From: Chloroflexota bacterium
GTDB lineage: Bacteria; Chloroflexota; Dehalococcoidia; Lucifugimonadales; Lucifugimonadaceae
Reading direction: 5' to 3'
Length of the DNA stretch: 6,124 nt
Assembly: GCA_016210435.1 (NCBI GenBank)
Contig: JACQUF010000107.1
Span: 1-6,124, forward strand
Part shown: piece after piece, positions 5,619 to 6,124 of the stretch
How positions within the stretch are numbered: the stretch's first letter is position 1
Layout of the letters: the number at the start of each line of letters is the position of its first letter
Made by a program: the position numbers and the translations under genes
Notes under the pieces: model-generated
Told to the model about the DNA's origin: nothing
Seen by the model: the letters and a program-made list of their open reading frames with translations, nothing else
Databases searched by the model: none

Positions 5619-5831
5619 CTACGATTTCACACCGAACACCGATACCACTGAGAAGTTCGGCCAGCCGCAGTCCGGTGTGGGATCCGACCCCGCGGTGCTG
5701 CGATGGGTGCGAAGGCACGCGGGGTCGAGGAAGTAGAACGGGTAGCCGATCGGCTCGTGGCGCAGGTTCCCGCGGACCATCGCCATGAATACTGGGTCCT
5801 CGTGAACGGCGAGGTCCCCGTCACTGTAACC
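5619..5831 (-). pseudogene. C-terminal fragment of an unidentified protein
   Basis: This minus-strand frame is open from just after a TGA (5832-5834) to TAG 5619-5621 and reads GDLAVHEDPVFMAMVRG, then GYPFYFLDPACLRTHR, a Cys-Gly-Trp-Pro turn and a FSVVSVFG end. The hydrophobic/aromatic patterning is clearly protein-like, unlike the Ser/Arg-rich competing frame over the same bases. A start within it is possible at ATG 5784-5786 (55 residues) but has only a distant GAGG. It directly follows the stop of the fragment at 5821-6062 and would be in frame with it if one base near 5826 were removed, so both may belong to one broken gene. I do not recognise the family. Confidence 0.45.
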
Positions 5832-6088
5832 TCAGGGCCAGCCTGCCCCGCACGCCGTAGGTCTCCCGGCGTTCGTTCCGCGTCAGGCTCGTGACTTCAA
5901 TGGCGACCTGCCGTCCGTTTGGAAGGTCGAGCACGAGGTCCGGCAGTCCCACGTCGAGGGGCACGCCCCCCCCGTTACCTCAAACGAACCGTGGAATTCC
6001 CGGGGTGCCAGAGGCGTTACCACGGTCGCGGCATGGAGCAGCAGACGCAGAATCTGTAGGCCTCAATCACCGGCCTGGTATACCTCAT
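5821..6088 (-). pseudogene. Frameshifted gene fragment broken at a C8 run (G8 in coding sense)
   Basis: Minus-strand coding sense is spread over more than one frame. Frame one (5973-6062) reads ILRLLLHAATVVTPLAPREF, then HGSFEVT. At the homopolymer 5966-5973 it must shift to continue as GGVPLDVGLPDLVLDLPNGR, then QVAIEVTSLTRNERRE, ending at TGA 5821-5823. Each frame stops or turns to nonsense on the other side of the run, and nine Gs instead of eight would join them. Further upstream, ATG 6086-6088 opens MRYTRPVIEA in a third frame, which would join frame one if a base were added near 6058; that start has no Shine-Dalgarno sequence. The joined protein would be about 90 residues. I do not recognise the family. 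It may be a real pseudogene or an assembly/sequencing error. Confidence 0.5.
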
Positions 6089-6098
6089 GGTGTATACT
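6078..6098 (+). promoter_or_regulatory. Promoter/operator candidate for the gene starting at 6120
   Basis: Two copies of the palindrome GTATAC (6078-6083 and 6092-6097) are separated by 8 bp, centre to centre 14 bp. The second overlaps a good -10 box TATACT (6093-6098), so a protein binding the pair would block the promoter. No clear -35 box is seen. Transcription would start near 6105. Such an arrangement suits an autoregulated gene, but the product is not in the window. Confidence 0.42.
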
Positions 6099-6119
6099 GC
6101 GTCCGAGGAGACCGACCAA

Positions 6120-6124
6120 ATGCG
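6120..6124 (+). CDS. Start codon of a CDS cut by the window edge
   Basis: ATG 6120-6122 is the last complete codon in the window. GAGGAG at 6105-6110, nine bases upstream, is a good Shine-Dalgarno sequence, and a -10 box with a repeat operator lies before it. Nothing can be said about the product. Confidence 0.5.

Noticed and set aside
5152..5718. Minus-strand open frame of 188 codons over the kinase-type stub
   Set aside because: Competes with the frame that carries the recognisable MPSER to GRY sequence, and its own product has no pattern.
1..6124. CRISPR array, insertion sequence or integrase
   Set aside because: No regularly spaced repeats, terminal inverted repeats or transposase/integrase motifs were seen on either strand.

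Overview
The window is GC-rich bacterial DNA. Several protein features point to Chloroflexota, probably the SAR202/Dehalococcoidia side: Pro/Ser/Thr-rich lipoproteins with a BsuPI-type domain, and a gene stub that reads like the N-terminus of a kinase/ATPase family I associate with that group. The taxonomic call is inference from memory of these families; no marker gene is present.

Left half (1-3405, all + strand). The 3' end of an unidentified gene (2-112) is followed by three secreted lipoprotein genes (139-849, 1048-2142, 2185-3405). Each has a signal peptide with a lipobox cysteine. The first carries a small domain with a GCWE motif. The second combines a segment resembling the propeptide of alpha-lytic/streptogrisin proteases with a BsuPI protease-inhibitor-like domain. 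The third joins a four-cysteine beta-rich domain to a PsbP/LpqN-like domain. The second and third genes are 42 bp apart and are probably co-transcribed. All three products would sit outside the cytoplasmic membrane as binding or inhibitor-like proteins; no enzyme was recognised.

Right half (3406-6124). Only one gene looks whole: a minus-strand secreted DUF11 protein (4089-4949) with a strong ribosome binding site. It is flanked by remnants. On the left is a + strand stub holding only the first ~35 codons of a Crp/Fnr-type regulator (3673-3777). On the right is a minus-strand stub holding only the first ~91 codons of a Ser/Thr-kinase-type signalling protein (5270-5542), which breaks immediately after the GRY motif that opens the kinase domain. 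Beyond it, minus-strand coding sequence (5619-6088) is split over several frames, with one break exactly at an 8-base C run (G on the coding strand). The window ends on the start codon of a new + strand gene (6120), preceded by a GTATAC repeat and a good ribosome binding site.

Main points for a second look: the propeptide-like plus BsuPI lipoprotein, the pair of start-only gene stubs around the DUF11 gene, and the homopolymer-associated frameshift. No RNA gene, CRISPR array, insertion sequence or integrase was seen.
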